A stretch of 64,000 bases of DNA from Sitta carolinensis (taxonomy: Eukaryota; Chordata; Aves; Passeriformes; Sittidae): the NCBI GenBank assembly GCA_032173965.1, contig JAVUNC010000004.1, positions 22,979,001 to 23,043,000 of the forward strand. The letters are read 5' to 3'. Position 1 is the first letter of the stretch. Each line of letters begins with the position of its first letter. Below are positions 1 to 13,000 of this stretch, piece by piece. The translations under genes and the position numbers were made by a program. The notes below the pieces were generated by a model. It did no database searches, had not been told where the DNA came from, and worked only from the letters and a program-made list of their open reading frames with translations.

Positions 1-395
1 ATGAAGCACAAGTCCTGTGAGGAGCAACTGAGGTAGCTGGGGGTGTTTAGCCTGGAGAAGGCTCAGGAGGGACCTTATTGCTCTCCACAACTACCTGAAA
101 GGAGGTCGTAGCAACCTAAGGGTCAGTCTCTCATCCCAGGAACTAGTGACAGGATGGAGGACACAGTTTTAAGCTGCGCCAGGGGTGGTTCAGGCTGGAT
201 ATTAGTAAGAAATTTTTAACGGGACAGGTGATTAATATTGGAATGGGCTGCCCAGGCAAGTGATGGAGTCACTGTCCCTGGATACGTTTACAGAAAGACT
301 GGATGTTGCATTCAGTACCACGGTCTAGTTCACAAAGTAGTGTTGGCTCATAGGCTGGACTCGATAATCTCAGAAGTGTTTCCAACCTAATTAAT
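1..395 (+). mobile_element. CR1 LINE 3' fragment
   Basis: The segment reads like the 3' untranslated end of an avian CR1 LINE in + orientation. In order it has GAGGAGCAACTGAGG, GGGGTGTTTAGCCTGGAGAA, GACCTTATTGCTCTC, CAACTACCTGAAAGGAGG, GGCTGGATATTAG, GGGCTGCCCAGG and a final TTTCCAACCTAA. These are family landmarks recalled from knowledge, not from a search. It is clearly diverged and lacks a clean terminal octamer repeat. It lies directly upstream of the MCPH1 CpG island, and its 5' part is cut by the window edge. Confidence 0.85.
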
Positions 396-414
396 TATGT
401 GTCACTGTTTCCAG

Positions 415-1015
415 CAACATCCAGCTGCGCAAGGCCTTCCCCGGCGCCGGAAAGGGCCGGGGCTCAGCGAGCGCCCCGATTTCCGACGCGGGCGGCGGCC
501 GGTACAGCCGCTCCGCGGCCCGCCCCTCGCCGCTCGTGCGCAGGCGCGGCGGGGCCATGCGCGGAGGCCGGTTTGAACCGTGGCGGGCGCTGCGGTGCGG
601 GGCTGTGGTGCCAATGGAGTCCGTCCTGAAAGGTACCGCCTCGCCCGCTGTGCGGTGGCTTCTCCCGGCGCGGCCGAGGGGAGCCGCCGGGCTGGCGCGG
701 GCTCCGCGCTGCCCCCGCCCTCTGTCTCCTTGCGGCTCTTGCTCCGGCGCTTCCCGGCAGGGCGGGTGACGCGCCGCTGAGTGGGCCCGTCCCGCGGTCG
801 CGGGGTGCTCGGGACTCCCCGGCCGGCTGCTCTGACTCGCCGCCAAGCCCGCGGTCCCGGCGGCGGGGCCTGCACGGCCCCGGGTGGCAGCGGGTTGGTC
901 CCGGGCGCAGGCCCGGCCCCGCCGGCGCGGGCAGGGCCGGCACCCTCCGCTCGTGTGCTGCCGTTGGGGGCCTCCCGCTGGGGCACTGCCCAGCGACAAC
1001 GCTGTTCTTCCTCCC
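415..1015. promoter_or_regulatory. CpG island / MCPH1 promoter and 5' end
   Basis: About 600 bases are very GC-rich and dense in CpG, in sharp contrast to the AT-rich DNA on both sides. The island contains the first coding exon of MCPH1 (ATG at 614) and the start of intron 1. No TATA box is evident near the start, which fits a CpG-island housekeeping promoter. Several open frames on both strands here reflect the lack of stop codons in GC-rich DNA and are not taken as genes. The transcription start cannot be placed from sequence alone. Confidence 0.8.
614..632 (+). CDS. MCPH1: MCPH1 exon 1 (start of BRCT1)
   Basis: The exon encodes MESVLK plus the first base of a Gly codon, then a GTACCG donor. 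It matches the short N-terminus before BRCT1 in human microcephalin (MAAPILKD). An in-frame ATG lies upstream at 557-559 with no stop between, which would add 19 residues. I prefer 614 because it gives the family's usual N-terminal length, although the base at -3 is C. Confidence 0.85.
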
Positions 1016-4000
1016 CCGGTCAGTCGGGGCTTTCTGCTGCGTCTCTAAATTTCTGCCTCGCCAAGTTGCCCTCTCATGGCCATTTTTCTCTTCGATCAAC
1101 GCCTTCTCTGAGAACTTTTAAGGCTGGCGTTTACAAAAACTAATCTCTACTCAGAGCTCTTCTAGTGCAAAGAACCGCCACGCATTTCCTTCCTCATTTT
1201 CCTTTCCATCAACTGTACAAAACTGCAAAAAGCCTTGCCTTTTCCTGGAGTATATTTGATTAACTAAAATTGACTAATTATTGTAAAATACACCTATGAT
1301 CCTGCTGCAGGTGCCTGGAGTTCTGAAGTAGCATTCCTTTAAGTTCCTAGTTAGACCTTTACTGAAATGTCCGAACTGTTTTTCTAGGAGAATTTTAGCT
1401 ATGAAAGTTTTAAAATATTTGTTGTAAGAGGAAGATACTGTCTTTTTAAATGCAAGTGCATTGTTTTTCACACTTGAACTGTCAAGGAAAAAAGCAACTC
1501 TGGCAGAATATGCAGAATTTAGAATTGTCTTAAATTCCCATTTATATCTGGAGATGTAGTATTGATAATAAAATTTTTCCTAGTGCTTTGCATGAGGGAG
1601 TGCTTTGTTTCACATTTCTCTTGTATGTCAAAAATATTTCTAGTAATTGTAGAAATATTTTAATCTTTATTAAAGTACTTCTGTTGTTATGAATAATTGG
1701 AGCATTATTGTGGTTTTTATTTAGAAGTAAGACAGATGAGACTACATAAATAATTAACCAGAAAGACATGCTCAGTTATCTTATTAGCTAAGATAATTAA
1801 GCAATATTTGCAATAATTAAGCAATAAATGCTAATAAATAATAATTAAGCAATAAATGCTAAGGATGAGCCTTTTAAGTAAGACTGAGAGTTTAATTTTT
1901 TTTATTTATTTATTTATTTATTTTCGTAGAGTTGTCTGGCCTTTGCATAAAGTTCGTTTTGGTCAATTGCTGTTTCTCCAGTTTTTAGAATTTTCCTCAC
2001 TTGTCATTCAAAATGGGAAAGTGGCATGGCCAGTGGAACTATAGGTCACTTTAATGCCTGTCCTATGTAAAATTAATGAAGGGATTGTTATGACTTTTAT
2101 TTGTTTATCCTTCGTTGTCAGTACTTCTGTCTTAGATTGGTTGTTTGAATATATTCTCAACCAAGGCTCAACCAACTTGGAGAGTTTATTAATTTGCTTA
2201 ATGAAGCAAGCTAAATATCTGAATTAAATCTGAATATCTAAAGTTGCATAAGGTAACTGATATGAAATTTTATTAGCCCCTGTTATATGTACTTAATTTT
2301 GGGCGTTTTAATATAAATTAAGTAAAAATTTAAGTCAGTTGGAAACTGTTAGGTGGTGTTTCTGCAAAATTTTCTGTAAGTTTGGTCAAGGAGTAATTCT
2401 GTTGTGGCGATGTCATTTTGTTCTGTAAATCGTGTTATATCAATTGGTTTTCAAATTTTTTATCTGAAGATTTAAAGTGTTTAAATAATGGTAGGGTAAG
2501 CAGTCACACAAAGATAATGGATTGCTTGTTAAGCTGGCAGTGTTTTAAATACATGAAGTGGAAAGTTAACTACTGTCAGATTCCTAAGTTATTTCCCTTA
2601 CAATTAATTTAGGGGACATAAATACAGTAAAAAAAATCTGCTGCTAAAATCTGACATTCAGTTTACTAAAAGCTGTATTTACAACTGAATGCAATATGTA
2701 TAAATAATTTTTTATCTGAAAGGCAGTTTAACCAGTTTTACCATGGTATGTACTTCATTAGTTATTGTTTTCTCTCTTCTGATCCAGGTATTTCTGCCTT
2801 TGTAGAAGTTTGGTCATCTAACAGAACAGAAAATTACTCAAAAACCTTTGAACAGCAGCTTCTCGATATGGGAGCTAAAGTAAGGAGACTATTTTGAAAT
2901 AAATGGAATAGGAAAGATCTTAATTATAAATTAGCTTGCTTGTTTTGCTTGTCACATATATTTCTTTTTAGTATGAGTTTTTAAAAGGCAGGAAGGGAGG
3001 AAATCAGAGACCTGAAAATAGACCAGTATGCTGTAAAATTCTTGCTACCGACAGATGAGAAATGCATTTAAAGGCTTTCTACATCTACAGACCTCTTTGC
3101 ATATTAATATGATAGCATTCTCTTCTTGGGAAGTATTTGGCTTGCCACAGACTGGGCAAAGCAAATGTAAATGTTGGAAACCTTTACAAGTATGTACCTT
3201 ACATTGTTTTGTTTTCATCTACTTGTAAGCAGCTCCCCTGTTGTTAGTACAATGTTTCCTAAGCAAAGTACCATGACATTTTATTTCTCCATTCATTCTC
3301 CCACAAAAATTTGGATCAATTACAGAAAGTGCTAGTAAAAATACATCTTAAAAGTTTCAGTATATGTCTCAGTGATTTTTTTTCTGTCCCAAATACAGTT
3401 GACTTCTAAGTGCAAAAGGTGTTTAATTGCCAGTAACATTTCAACCAGAGACCAAAGTCAAACTGGCATCTTTCCCTCTTGTACATTATGACTGGTTAAT
3501 GGAGATTTTTGCAGAGCCCACATCATGCTCTAAAAAATACTTGTGTGGCCTCCCAGTGCTCTTTAAAATGGGCATATATAGATGTCTCTTACTGTAATTT
3601 AGGAAATTTTGCTGCTCTCCCTCCCCAAATGCTCTCTTTCTGTATGGAGTAAGCTGAGTGAGTGTGACAGAACAGTTAGGATAACTGGTTTTTTTTTTGT
3701 TGTTAAAGCAGACATAACTGTCAATAAATAACTTGAGTAAACAGAACAAGAAATATTTCTATCCTGTACTATCAGACCTGTATAATCCTCTTCTGATGAT
3801 GTAAGACTTTTTTCTCCCAGAAAATATGGCAGAAGCATAAGGCTTCAAAAGTCTTCAGAGTGGTCAAAATAACCAAATATGGTGCAGGCAGATGATACAG
3901 ATGAGCCTATTTGGCATATCTCTGTGACTGACTGAATAGGGGTGGTCATGCCCCTTCCCTCTTCCAGATGCTTACCTGTAATTGGCTGAGCACATGACTT

Positions 4001-7000
4001 GGTTCACTGTGTCAGGAAATTAAATTCTGAATTAGTTTCTTGCTAGATTGTTAATTCAGACATCTCCAAGTAAATTCAGCTGAGCAGCAGAAGATGCACA
4101 GGGTAAGGGGAGGAGGTGGGAAAGGTGAGAGGGAGGTGTAACGTGCTTCTCCATAATTTGGAGGCAAAGCTACATCAAGCATCCTTAGGACATGGGCTGT
4201 GAGTGAAATACTGGCAAAAGCAATTGGATCTGGAGTAATAATTTATTCTATAAGAGACTAATGGATTATTTTATCCCTAGATACCTTAGTGTCATGGGGT
4301 TTTGTCTTCTAAGAAGTCATAATCAGCTTGCCACCAGCTGTGTTTGGAAAAGCTAAATGGTTTTCTTAAAGCTAAATACAGACCCAGCATACCGTAAGCA
4401 AAGCATTGCATGCAACTGAGGCCGCAACAGAAAGCTACGGAGCTATTTCCATTCAGCTGGGGAAATGCTGCAGTAAAAAATTAGTTCTGTTGATGTCACC
4501 ACATCAACAATCACAACTGATCAAGCAGTTCTGTGCAGGGTGCCTAGTCTCCACAAAGGAAGCCTTGTTTGTGAGAAATGGAGTGTCTAGAACTGAAGAT
4601 ATTGCCAAGGGAGGCTGATAACTGAAAATTTGATCATCTCGGCTGACTTTAATTTTCTGTATTTCTCATTTTTAAAGCATTCCCATATAATTTTTGTTTG
4701 TGGTACTGTCAGCCTTTCCCTCAAAACTAAAAGTGATTTCTGTTGACAAAAATTAGTTTAAGAAGTGAGGTTAGGTGAACTCCTTAAGCCTGAGTTCTTT
4801 TGCCTAAAAGATGATTTTTTTTTAGTTCTTTTGATAGTGTAATCTGATTTCATTCCTGGCTGTTGCATAAGAAATTTTCTTGCACTATATAAATAAAAAT
4901 GTTGCAAAATTAATGATACACCCAGAGTAGGAAGCTGAAAATGGTAACCTAGAGAAGATTGAAAAGAAAGGGCCATTCCCTCCCTTTAGCCTGTATTAGC
5001 TTGACTAATGAGACTGGAGTTTTGATTGTTTGAGGCTTCTTGTGAAGTTGGGAAAGTTGGAAAGGGTCCTTGACATAATGTTTAGATTAAATTTTTACAC
5101 TAATGGTTTAGACACTAAAAATAGGCTACACTAGCTGGTTTCATTAGCATTTTCCAATTATCAGACTTAAATATGAGCTCTCTGTGTATTTCTGCAGGTT
5201 TCAAAAACTTTGAACAAGGACGTAACCCATGTAGTCTTCAAAGATGGACGTTTGACTACATGGAAGAAAGCACGGAAGATGGGTGTAAAAATAGTTTCTG
5301 TACTCTGGGTGGAAAAGTGAGTACTCGTAGTTATAAGGAATGTGGCCTCTTTCAGAGATAGTATACTCTAGTATTTTTTTAATGAAAATCTTAAATACAG
5401 AAACTATTTTATTAATGTACTTGAAATAGTGATAAATCTCTGAGTAAATGATAACTTTTCTATGACAGTATTCCTATTCTAAAGCATGTGACTTGCACAA
5501 AAGGGTAAAATGTTAACTCTTAAAAAATGAATGTGGTGAAGTAGTTTCGTAGTACATTTGTTAACAGTGTTCTATTCCTGTGCTCTCAGATGGCATGTAT
5601 AGACAGTGAAGGCCATATTTACATTGAATACAATTCTTCCATTTTCGTATATAAAAGCACATTTCATCAAGGGCATTAGGTACTGTTTCTGTACTTAAAT
5701 CCTGAAAACAGAATATATCCTAGCAAGAAAGAAAAAGATCCATATATATTCTGGTTTTCAAGATATTTGGCAAGTTCAGAACAAAAACTGCATGAAGATT
5801 CTACCATATGGAAAAAATTAAACTTACTTTAAAAAAAAATTAAAGGAAAATTTCATCTGTGCAACCAGTCCTTTACAATTTGCTAGTGTGTAGCTGCTTC
5901 TCTGAATTTACAAAGTGCTTGTGAGGCCTAACTACGATTTCAGATGAAGGATAAAAACACAGTTTATGAATATGCATATGTTAAACGCTCCAATCGATAA
6001 ATCAATGTGATGATGGAAATTAGAATATAAATCAAGTAAAGAGGGCCTTACCTACACCAGTTATCATATGCATGGAGAGGTAGTGTTCTTTATCATATGT
6101 ATGGAGAGGTAGTGTTCTAAGTGCAAATATTTTGAGCTTGTATTTTTTAAAAAAAGTGGGGCATAAGGAAGGAGGGCAAATTTGAGACCTACAGGTACCT
6201 AAATGTAGGCCAGTATAGCCCGGAAACTTGTGATGCAAGTACATTAGCAAAAAAAGAAATTCATGCAGATCTGCAGAAGCAGGGTTTTTCTTTTTTTCTT
6301 TTTTTTTTTCAAGTGTGTCAGATAAAGAAGTTACAGCCACACAGCCCAGCCAGCTTTAACACCAAAGAAGGAATGCTTTAAGTTCCTAAAAATGAGAGCG
6401 ATGCAAAATTTTATTTATGTGAATATATCGTTTGGGGACCTGGGGCTATTTGAATGTATGATAGTGATGATGATTTCAATACTGTTGTAAAATTAATAAG
6501 CTCTTCAGGTGGCTAAGTGTATAAATATAGAATTTGAAATTTTAGTTACATGAACTGTAAACTGTTGAGGATTTGGATGTGCTGTAGCAAAAAGAATTTC
6601 ATAAAAGTCCAGGTGAGTACCATCAGCAATGAAAGCGCCTTACAGGGGAGAGTCTAGGACATGTCATACAGAAATACTTCTTCTGTGATAGCAGTTCCAC
6701 CACAAGAGTCTCCTCTGCACTGCTTGAAGGCATTGAGTGGATGAACACTGTAGAAAGCTGAGGCATAGAAACAGCTGGACATGTAATACTGTTGGGGACA
6801 GCATGGACTTTGAAATCCAGGTGTAAAAGCCTCAAGAAACTTTAACTTTTGCTGGATAACAGCAGCAAAGGAAAAGACAAGAAAAAGCATCTAGAGGGAA
6901 AACTTAGGCTGTTCAGTAGGAAAGAGAAGGCTAGCATCTTCCTGGTATTTTTTAGGTTTTTTGGTATCATTTTCTGACCAAAGCAAGGTCTTAGTACATG

Positions 7001-10000
7001 GCTTAGAATATGAAGTTTGTTGCAACTGGGGAAGTCATCTAAAATAGATGTATTTTATTGCAGAGTAGGACCCAAGCTGTGAATTATGATTGAACTTCTC
7101 TGTAATCTTTTACCCTTTAGTTTAAAGTAAATGCCAAAAGGTTCAGAAGAACATACAGCTTAAATTGGTGTGTGCTGTAAGCAGAATTCATAAGAATACC
7201 ATATCCTTGGACAAAGTATAGGTCAGGAGCACTAAAGCTTGTATAAGAGATAATAATTAATATTCTTACTGTTCATAGAGTTATTCAAATGAGGCACAGG
7301 CAGTACAGAACTAAAATGAGCCTGCTAGTATACTAATTTTCGTGTTTTGTAATAAGATGAGGGAGTGCCTGACATTACATGTCTAGTACATCCATGTCTG
7401 AGACACTGGTAGGCAGAAGACGGTCTGTCAAACCCTGGAACATGTAAATAGGAAGGGCTGAATAACATGTACCTGTAAAACTGTGGGTCCTGTGTTTGAC
7501 AGGAAGCTTAGTTTGAACCTGATAACTGTGTAAGCAAATCATGCAGAGTTCTATAAGTTGAAGTTCTAGCATGCTAAAAAAGATGGCTTGATTAACCAGC
7601 TGCTTCATTCAGTAGCAAGTGGAACATTCTCAAAATGGTCAGAAAAGCTGTGAAATGTTATCTCAGCAAGGTAATAGTACATGTCAACTTTCCAGTGTAG
7701 ACTGAGGGTCAGTGACTCCTTTAGGAGTGCAGTGCAAAACTAAGTATGTCAGTTATTGCTTGGTCTTAATTAGTTTGTGGTTTGCTGTTCAAACTACGTC
7801 AGAGAATCTTTTCCTAAGTATGTCTACAGTATAAGTGCTATACTGGAACACCAAACCCAAGAAATTCTATGACAATGCTTAAATTTAAAAAGGAGGCTAC
7901 GTAAAGTGGAAAAAAAGTAAAAAAAAGTTTTGTAGTCTGGTTTTTCCAAGCCTGCAGCTTCTGAGTTTCTAAGTTCTGATTTTTCCTGACGTTTTAGGTT
8001 TCAGAAGCTTGTTCTCACAGCTTGAACATAAACATCAGGATTGTTTTTATAACAAACTCATGTTTTAAAATTCATTCTGTGGGATGAACTTTCTTTTGAT
8101 GTCCCTCTAGTTTGACCAATGTAGGTGAAAGAGTTGTCTTTCTTTCACCAATCACAGTGGTCTGTAGCAAAATCTATTAAAAAAGAGCGATTTGTTTCTG
8201 GTAATGGGATCAGATCATCTCTTCAAGCTGTCTTAAGAAAATTCGTGTATGTGTCATTCGCAACAGTGACAAAGTTCTGTTAAGAAGCTAAGACTGAAGG
8301 GAATAAAATTCTTGCTGGTGTCAAGAAGACCGTTTAAAGCAGTCCTCTTAAGCATATCAGAAAGATGATCATTGTGTTTTGGTACTTACAGTAGATATTT
8401 TCATAGCATTGTTACCTCAGCAGTAGTCAAAAATCAAATTAAATAGAACATAAAACTTCATATAGTGAAATGACAGCATTTTATCATGGTTATATTTGGA
8501 AAATTGCAAAGGATGCAACTTTCCAAGGATGGCAATGATCTTGACTGAGGTTATAAAATAGTTTTCCTACAAGATGTGATTGAAGAGACAAGAATGCTTC
8601 AGTCTGAAAAAGGAGTGGAGAAGTGAGACTACTGTGAACACAAAGGTTTGTGTAGAGAGGCTGAATGGGAAATAAATGTATATTTTCCGTTCCAGTAGAA
8701 AAATTGGATTGCATTACATCAAAACACCTGGAGGCAGATTCAGAGAAAACAGTAAATGATGTTTTAAAAACACAGCATTAGGCTGTAGAATTCCTTATTG
8801 CAGACTCATAGTGAGCAAAGATTTACATGGGTTTAAAAAACTGCTGAAGCAATTAAACACTTCATTTTATCAAAACCCAAATATAGTATTACATCTAACC
8901 ATGTGACAACCAGAAATCTGTGGAACACAGTAAACTGGGAATGTTTGGCTTTGTTTTTATGTTCTTACATGCACTTGGGAATCTTGATATTGGAGGATAC
9001 TGCAGGATGCTGCAGTATATGCTATTTAATCTGGATGCTACTTTTTGATGTCGGAGCTCTGAAAATGCCAGGCAAGAAAGCAGGTAATATACAATTACTC
9101 CAGCATTTCCTGATTCTTCTGCTTTGTGGAAAATACTCTCACATTTAATGGCTAGTGAACCCTTACTTCCAACCTGTTAGACTTGTACCCCAGTGTTGCC
9201 TTCCCCTGAGCAGTGCTTGAGCCTCTCAGAGGAATATGCCCTATGAGCTGAAAAGTGCTGTAGTACTTAGATTTCTCCGTAAAAGCCTGAAACGTTTGAA
9301 GGGTTCATGCAGTCTTTAGTGATCATTGCCTTGTTGAATTCTTTCTGGATTTCTAGTGCTCCCTCCAATGATTTGTCTCAAACTTTTATTGGAAGCTTCT
9401 GCTCTATAGCATGGGCATCTATTTGAGCCTAAACTGTATGCAGTTCTATAGTTTAGGAAGTCATTGAGAAGACATCTCTTTAAGATGAAAATTGAAAATC
9501 AGAAAAATTTATATCTGCAGAGTAAAGTTATTTTAAATTTTAAAAGGATTGTTTGCTTTTTTTTTTTATTTTTATGAATGATTGATATGTCTAACTTTAA
9601 AAATTGCAAACAAAAGTCATGGACTTGCTATCATGTAAAAAAAAATTAAAGTGTAATGCAAATGGGTGACAGCTTTGGGATCACTGAGAAAAAGTTTTTT
9701 ACTGCTTATTCAACACAAATACTTCAGTGGGCAGCCTAAAATAATAATCAAACCCCAGGAACCAAAAAACCTCATATAAAATGGAATAGCTACAATCCGT
9801 CCAAATTAGGAATACTTAATACTTGCACATCAAATGTGTAATTGTGAAGCTCTACCTGTGTTTTCTTAGCAGGATAACTTATCCCACAAATAAGTTCTAT
9901 AAATCATTTACATTGAGATTTGTCTGCAAAGTAAAAGATCCATAGATTTAATGCTAAAATTTTCTTCTGTTTAGCTTCTCTGAATCAATGAAATCACTGA

Positions 10001-13000
10001 ATTAATGTAACTTTTCATGTAGTCTACATCTGTGCTGATTATAATCCAGAATTTAATAACAGTCACTGAAGTCCAGCTGGCAAATCTCTCTCTTTGATGC
10101 TCCTGAGAACTCTAAATTCGGTGATTTTGACAAATACCTGCAGTGGTTTGTCTTTCTCGTCCGTTCCAACCCGAGTAGGGATGAGGCCATACATAACTGT
10201 ACAGGCTCACAGTGTAGCAGTTCCATCGCTAGATGTCACCAGAGCCACATGAGCAGCTGCTGCGAACACAGTCCAGCAGCTTGGAAAGGTGTGGGAAATA
10301 ACGCGAGTGGGAATCTTGCCCTTCCAGAACAGCAATTTGGAGGGCATCATTGGCACAAAAATTTGTGTCACATATTTGGTGTGAAATAGATAGACGGGGG
10401 GTGGCAGAGCGGCACATTACCTTCCTTAAAGTTACACACTAAGAAAGGTCGATGTTTTATTATCGCAGGTCTCAGACAACTCTTCCTGCAAAAAAAGGTT
10501 CTCATTCTTCAAAAAAACTACAAGAGAATAAAACCCCACCAAACCTTCTCTAATTTACTGTACAGGTGTCAAGAAACTGGACTCCATGTTGATGAATCCC
10601 TGTTTCCTGCAGTAGAGAGTAACGAAGGATTTCTGCTACCAATCAAAAAAGTAATTATGTGATTTTTTTTCAAAAGGGCCTAGAATAAAAAACTTGCAAG
10701 TTGGAACTTGACTTTTTGACCTCATACATTTGAACTGCTTTCAGAGCATTCCGTAAACTCTACAGAAGTAGAGAAGTTAATTCTTACTCTGTCCATCTGA
10801 GTAAGAGTTTAAAGGCAGTCTATTGATGTGATCATATGGCATCTTATCTGAAAAAAGTATACTACAAATCAAATTTTTATTGATTTTTATTGGTAATTTA
10901 AAAGAAAAAAAAAATATTTAAATTCAAATTATACAATGATGACTAATCAAAAAAACATGACTACTATGTGGCTTATGTTTTACAGACTTGCAACAAATAC
11001 TATTATATAGAAAAAGTACCTTTAAATCATTAACTTTGCTGCAAGCAAAAAAAAAGCTTCTTTCTTATTTAATATTAAACTTTTCTTTGAAAAATGCTAA
11101 TTTCTACAATTACCTGTGACTCTCAAGGAGGCGATAAGCAGCATAAATACCAGTAATAAATACTGTGACAAAGTAGTAGGCAAAATAGGAGGTGTCATTA
11201 TTTTGGCAGTTTTATACATATAATTAAGACTTTTGTCTGTCTTGTAGCACAAATGTATGCAGCCAAAAGACTATGTTGAAAGAACTCCAGAAAATAATAG
11301 AAAGCTTCAGAGAAGACTGAAGCAAATGGCTAAAGAATTAGCTCTACAAAAGACAGTGGTTAATGCTGGTAAGAACTATTTTTTCTAAGATTCAACTATC
11401 TGAAGTTTTTTTAGAGCGCTTGATGGGATTTTGGTGTTTATTGGTTGGGGTTTTTTTTAATTTTTGCGTCTTGCCATGAGAAATGAAGTTGATCTAATTT
11501 TTACAGAGTTCTTTGCGGTTCTGTTGTGTTAAGGCATCTGTAGTGATCTTAGATCTAAGAAAACTATTTCTTTGTGCCAAGTTTTTTGAAAAAAAAGTAA
11601 CTTCATCTCAAGCTGTTACAGCATTTAAATATTAATATATAATACACAATTTCTTTCTGTAGAAACAGATGTGCCAGTTTTATTATTTGAAGACAATGGT
11701 TCACTTATATACAGCCCTGTTAATAAGATAAAAGGTCAATGCAGTGCAGTGGAAAGAAGAATAAAGGATATGAAGGAAAGAAGAGAGAACCTTTCTCCTA
11801 CTTGTAAGAAGTTGAATTTTACTTACTTATGAATATGCACAAATGGCTGCTGGTTTTATTGCTGACTTTTTTGTGCACTTGTCATGCTCTCTCCTTTAGA
11901 TTTTTTTTCATTATCTCAATTGTGTGTTTGGAACACAGTGGTTGCAAAATAATTTTGTGTTCACTAGGCTGGTCAAGAGGACTAATGTTTAAGCTAGACT
12001 TTCTAGCCATGTAAATTGATATTATCACCTCTTGATTAAACTTTACAGTGAGACTCTAAATCTTATTTCTTGTTAAATTTTAATGTGGATGCTGTGCATG
12101 ACTTTTAATATTATTACTCCCAATATCAATAGTTTAGAAACGAGCCCAAAATTGACAAGATATTTGTCCAGGTACTGAAGAAGAGGACTTAAAAAAGAAA
12201 TAAATTTGAATATCCTAATGAAATAAATCTAGTTAATTTTAAAATGCATATTCTAAGGAATTAATTCTAGTAGCTGTCAGATTTTTTTTTTAGTGTTTGC
12301 ATTACCTTACTGAGAAAATATTAAGATCTAAGTCATTAGGTTTCACCACTTACTATAAAAAATGTTGAATGTGGAACATCTTTTGGTGGGGCAGAATCTG
12401 TAGTCATTGAAGTTTTATGATGTGCATGTCAGCTAAACTGTCAATTTCCAATTTCAAAAATAGATGTGAAAGTAAAGAAACAGTAATACATGGATGAAAA
12501 ATTTAATCTCAGTTTTATTTTAGTGAAGTTTGTGTTTATTTTCTCTCCAAATGTTAAGGTAAACCTTCAAACATTAAAAGCCTTTCTACTATATCAAGAT
12601 GTGACTGCTAATTACAAGATTTCACAGATTCTTCAGTAAAATGCCTCTAACAGGCCTTAGAAATATCAGTAATAATTTCTAAATAGTTTGATATTATTCT
12701 TTTGTTTCAGAAAAATGTGCTGCTGAGTTACCTAGAAAAAATGCTGACAAATATCTAATAGCTTTTTTGTTTTCCTAGGTTCACAAATGACTCAAACACT
12801 TCCAAGTAGCTCAACAGGTGGCTGTCAGCTTTCTACTTCTATCTTAACTAATTCAGAAGATGTGCTGCTACCTGGTAACTAGCACAACTTAATATATTAT
12901 AGAAAGCAAAAATAATACATGGCCTTTATATCTTTGTACTTTGGAAAGTACAGTGTACTGAAAAGAGAACTGTATCTATTTTCTCTGTCTTTTATATTTA

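Noticed and set aside
391..1143. Several open frames of 60-211 codons on both strands
   Set aside because: They lie in the CpG island, have Arg/Pro/Gly/Ala-rich translations and overlap MCPH1 exon 1. GC-rich DNA lacks stops, and none has family character.
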